This document shows, piece after piece, positions 62,881-64,000 of a stretch of 64,000 bases of DNA. The DNA comes from Rhodobacterales bacterium HKCCA1288. GTDB lineage: Bacteria; Pseudomonadota; Alphaproteobacteria; Rhodobacterales; Rhodobacteraceae. Numbering within the stretch: position 1 is the first letter of the stretch; the number at the start of each line of letters is the position of its first letter. A model generated the notes under the pieces. That model saw only the letters and a program-made list of their open reading frames with translations, ran no database searches and was not told the origin of the DNA. A program made the translations under genes and the position numbers. Location of the stretch: assembly GCA_015693905.1 (NCBI GenBank), contig CP065161.1, positions 2,153,001-2,217,000 of the forward strand, in the 5' to 3' direction.

Positions 62881-64000
62881 TTAGTTCAAATGGCGCAAGA
62901 GCCGCGCATGACGATCAAAGGCCGTGATCAACTGTCCCAAATTTTGGATATCTGTCGCCTCAAGCATGGGCAACATCTTCACAAAGGCCCGCGCCGTTCC
63001 CAATGTGTCGCCAAGTGCGGTATGACGGGCATTGTCGGGTATGCGGATGCTGAGGCGGTCACAGAGCGCGTCCAATGTGTGTTCCGCAGACTGACCAAAA
63101 AGGATGGCCGAACACAGAACAGTGTCCAAGATCGGCTGATCAAAACGCGCACCAATGGCCCCTTCGCGCCGCTGTAGAAAAGCCATGTCAAAGGGGGCGT
63201 TATGGGCCACCAGAACCGCGCCATCGGCAAAGCGATGAAACCGCGATAAGGAATCAACGACCGATGGAGCGTCTGCCACCATCTCATTGGTGATGTGATG
63301 CACCGCTGTTGAGGCCGCAGGGATTTTGCGCGCAGGGTTGACCAATGTGTCAAAGCGTTCGCTCTCGACCAATTTGCCGTTTACAATTCGCATCGCGGCG
63401 ATCTGACAGATTTCATCGACTTGCGGGTTCAGCCCGGTGGTTTCTGTATCGAACACCACGAAAGACAAGTTCTTCAGCGGGGCCTGTGACAGCTCAGCAG
63501 GCAGTGCGGTTTGCAACAGGTCAAAATCATATTGGATCACGCGCGGCGTTTGCAGCGTTTCGGGGGCGGCGGCTAGTGACAGGCTGATCCGTTGATCTGT
63601 GGCTTCGATCTTGGCGCCGTGGCTGCGCAAAACATCTGCCCCTGCAAAGCGTGAATGGCCCGTGATCAGGGGGCTGTCTAACCAATCATTGAGTCGTGCC
63701 GCGTCAGGGGCCTTTGCATCTCCCTGCAGGTCAAGAATGGCCTCTCCCTCTGACAGTCGGGCCGAAAGTCGAATGTCAGACGCCCCCGCGCCAATCCACG
63801 ACAGCGTCAGGCGCTCTAACAAGCGGCTGATGGCAAAGCCATCGGCGCGCAGTCGCAGGTCAGGCAGCGCGTCATACTGCAGTTGGATATCCTTTTGCGC
63901 CAAGCGCGTGGCAAGCGCGATTCCAATATCGGATAGGTCAAGCTGCTCAAGGGGCCACCATGCTGTATCGGTTTTGGCTTTTTCTTTTTGCACATCGTGC
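62881..64000 (-). CDS. Kinase-like/DnaQ-type 3'-5' exonuclease fusion, 3' part
   Basis: The gene runs off the right edge, so its start is not seen; the visible part is about 372 residues. The first 145 resemble a degraded histidine-kinase ATPase domain: a helix-rich entry, LERLTLSWIGAGASDIRLSARL, then no clear N-box asparagine or G2 glycines. The C-terminal 200 are a DnaQ/DEDDh exonuclease with FDTETTGL, VAHNAPFDMAFL and HTALGDTLGTA, all metal residues present. Exonuclease activity is likely; the role of the N-terminus is unknown. Confidence 0.85.
   Translation of the reverse strand, partial: HDVQKEKAKTDTAWWPLEQLDLSDIGIALATRLAQKDIQLQYDALPDLRLRADGFAISRLLERLTLSWIGAGASDIRLSARLSEGEAILDLQGDAKAPDAARLNDWLDSPLITGHSRFAGADVLRSHGAKIEATDQRISLSLAAAPETLQTPRVIQYDFDLLQTALPAELSQAPLKNLSFVVFDTETTGLNPQVDEICQIAAMRIVNGKLVESERFDTLVNPARKIPAASTAVHHITNEMVADAPSVVDSLSRFHRFADGAVLVAHNAPFDMAFLQRREGAIGARFDQPILDTVLCSAILFGQSAEHTLDALCDRLSIRIPDNARHTALGDTLGTARAFVKMLPMLEATDIQNLGQLITAFDRHARLLRHLN

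Noticed and set aside
1-64000. CRISPR arrays, insertion sequences or prophage
   Set aside because: No regularly spaced repeats, transposase, or phage structural genes were seen on reading through.

Overview
The window is chromosomal core sequence from an alphaproteobacterium, most likely a member of the Rhodobacterales/Roseobacter group. The evidence is gene order and content: an S10-spc-alpha ribosomal cluster without rpsD; a bztABCD amino-acid transporter; ATP12 (an F1-ATPase chaperone typical of alphaproteobacteria); a MipZ-type ATPase; a SAM/SAH-type riboswitch in front of metK, a class known from Rhodobacterales; and trmD with the N-terminal extension seen in this family. Genus cannot be fixed from the sequence alone. 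I see no insertion sequence, prophage, CRISPR array or integrase. No gene-free stretch exceeds 300 bases; the longest is the 266-base leader between trmD and rplS.

Layout. 1-9.4 kb (+): ribosomal proteins S17 to L17 with secY, adk and rpoA, closed by a strong terminator. 9.5-13.7 kb (+): rarA, crcB, an RluC-type pseudouridine synthase, a HAD phosphatase and ATP12, the last four coupled by ATGA overlaps. 13.9-18.4 kb (+): bztABCD. 18.4-24.8 kb (-): ttcA, yidC, a MOSC protein, engB, argB, an Fe-S protein and sixA. 24.9-26.2 kb: a DUF3833 lipoprotein (+) facing yidD, rnpA and rpmH (-). 26.5-28.6 kb: an orphan histidine kinase (+), tRNA-Arg(ACG) (+) and a DUF1285 protein (-). 28.8-35.5 kb (+): a MoxR AAA+ / DUF58 / BatA-DUF4159 / vWA membrane-protein cluster. 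35.5-40.0 kb: a HemJ-like protein (-) divergent from glcDEF (+). 40.2-41.6 kb: hsp20 (+) and an uncharacterised protein (-). 41.8-50.4 kb (+): miaB, an OmpA-like protein and a small lipoprotein, phoH, ybeY, corC, lnt, metK and trmB. 50.5-54.3 kb (+): aroA, cmk, rpsA. 54.5-56.9 kb (+): cydAB. 56.9-62.7 kb (-): mipZ, rpmE, rplS, trmD, rimM, a 51-residue small protein, rpsP, a chorismate mutase and ffh. 62.9 kb to the right edge (-): the C-terminal part of an exonuclease fused to a kinase-like domain.

How it fits together. Much of the window serves protein synthesis and export: ribosomal proteins, tRNA and rRNA modification (TtcA, MiaB, TrmB, TrmD, RluC, YbeY), ribosome and tRNA maturation (EngB, RimM, RnpA), and membrane insertion (SecY, YidC, YidD, Ffh, Lnt). 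The rest covers nutrient use (glutamate-family amino acids, glycolate), respiration (a bd-type oxidase) and division-site placement.

The most interesting non-coding signals are a candidate ROSE-like RNA thermometer over the hsp20 ribosome-binding site, the SAM/SAH riboswitch at metK, and hairpins in every ribosomal-cluster gap longer than about 70 bases. The most interesting coding signals are an unannotated 51-residue membrane protein coupled to rimM, a secreted protein pair sharing a 34-residue two-cysteine motif between miaB and phoH, and the degenerate-kinase/DnaQ fusion. I did not find a clearly new multi-gene system; the accessory candidates are small.
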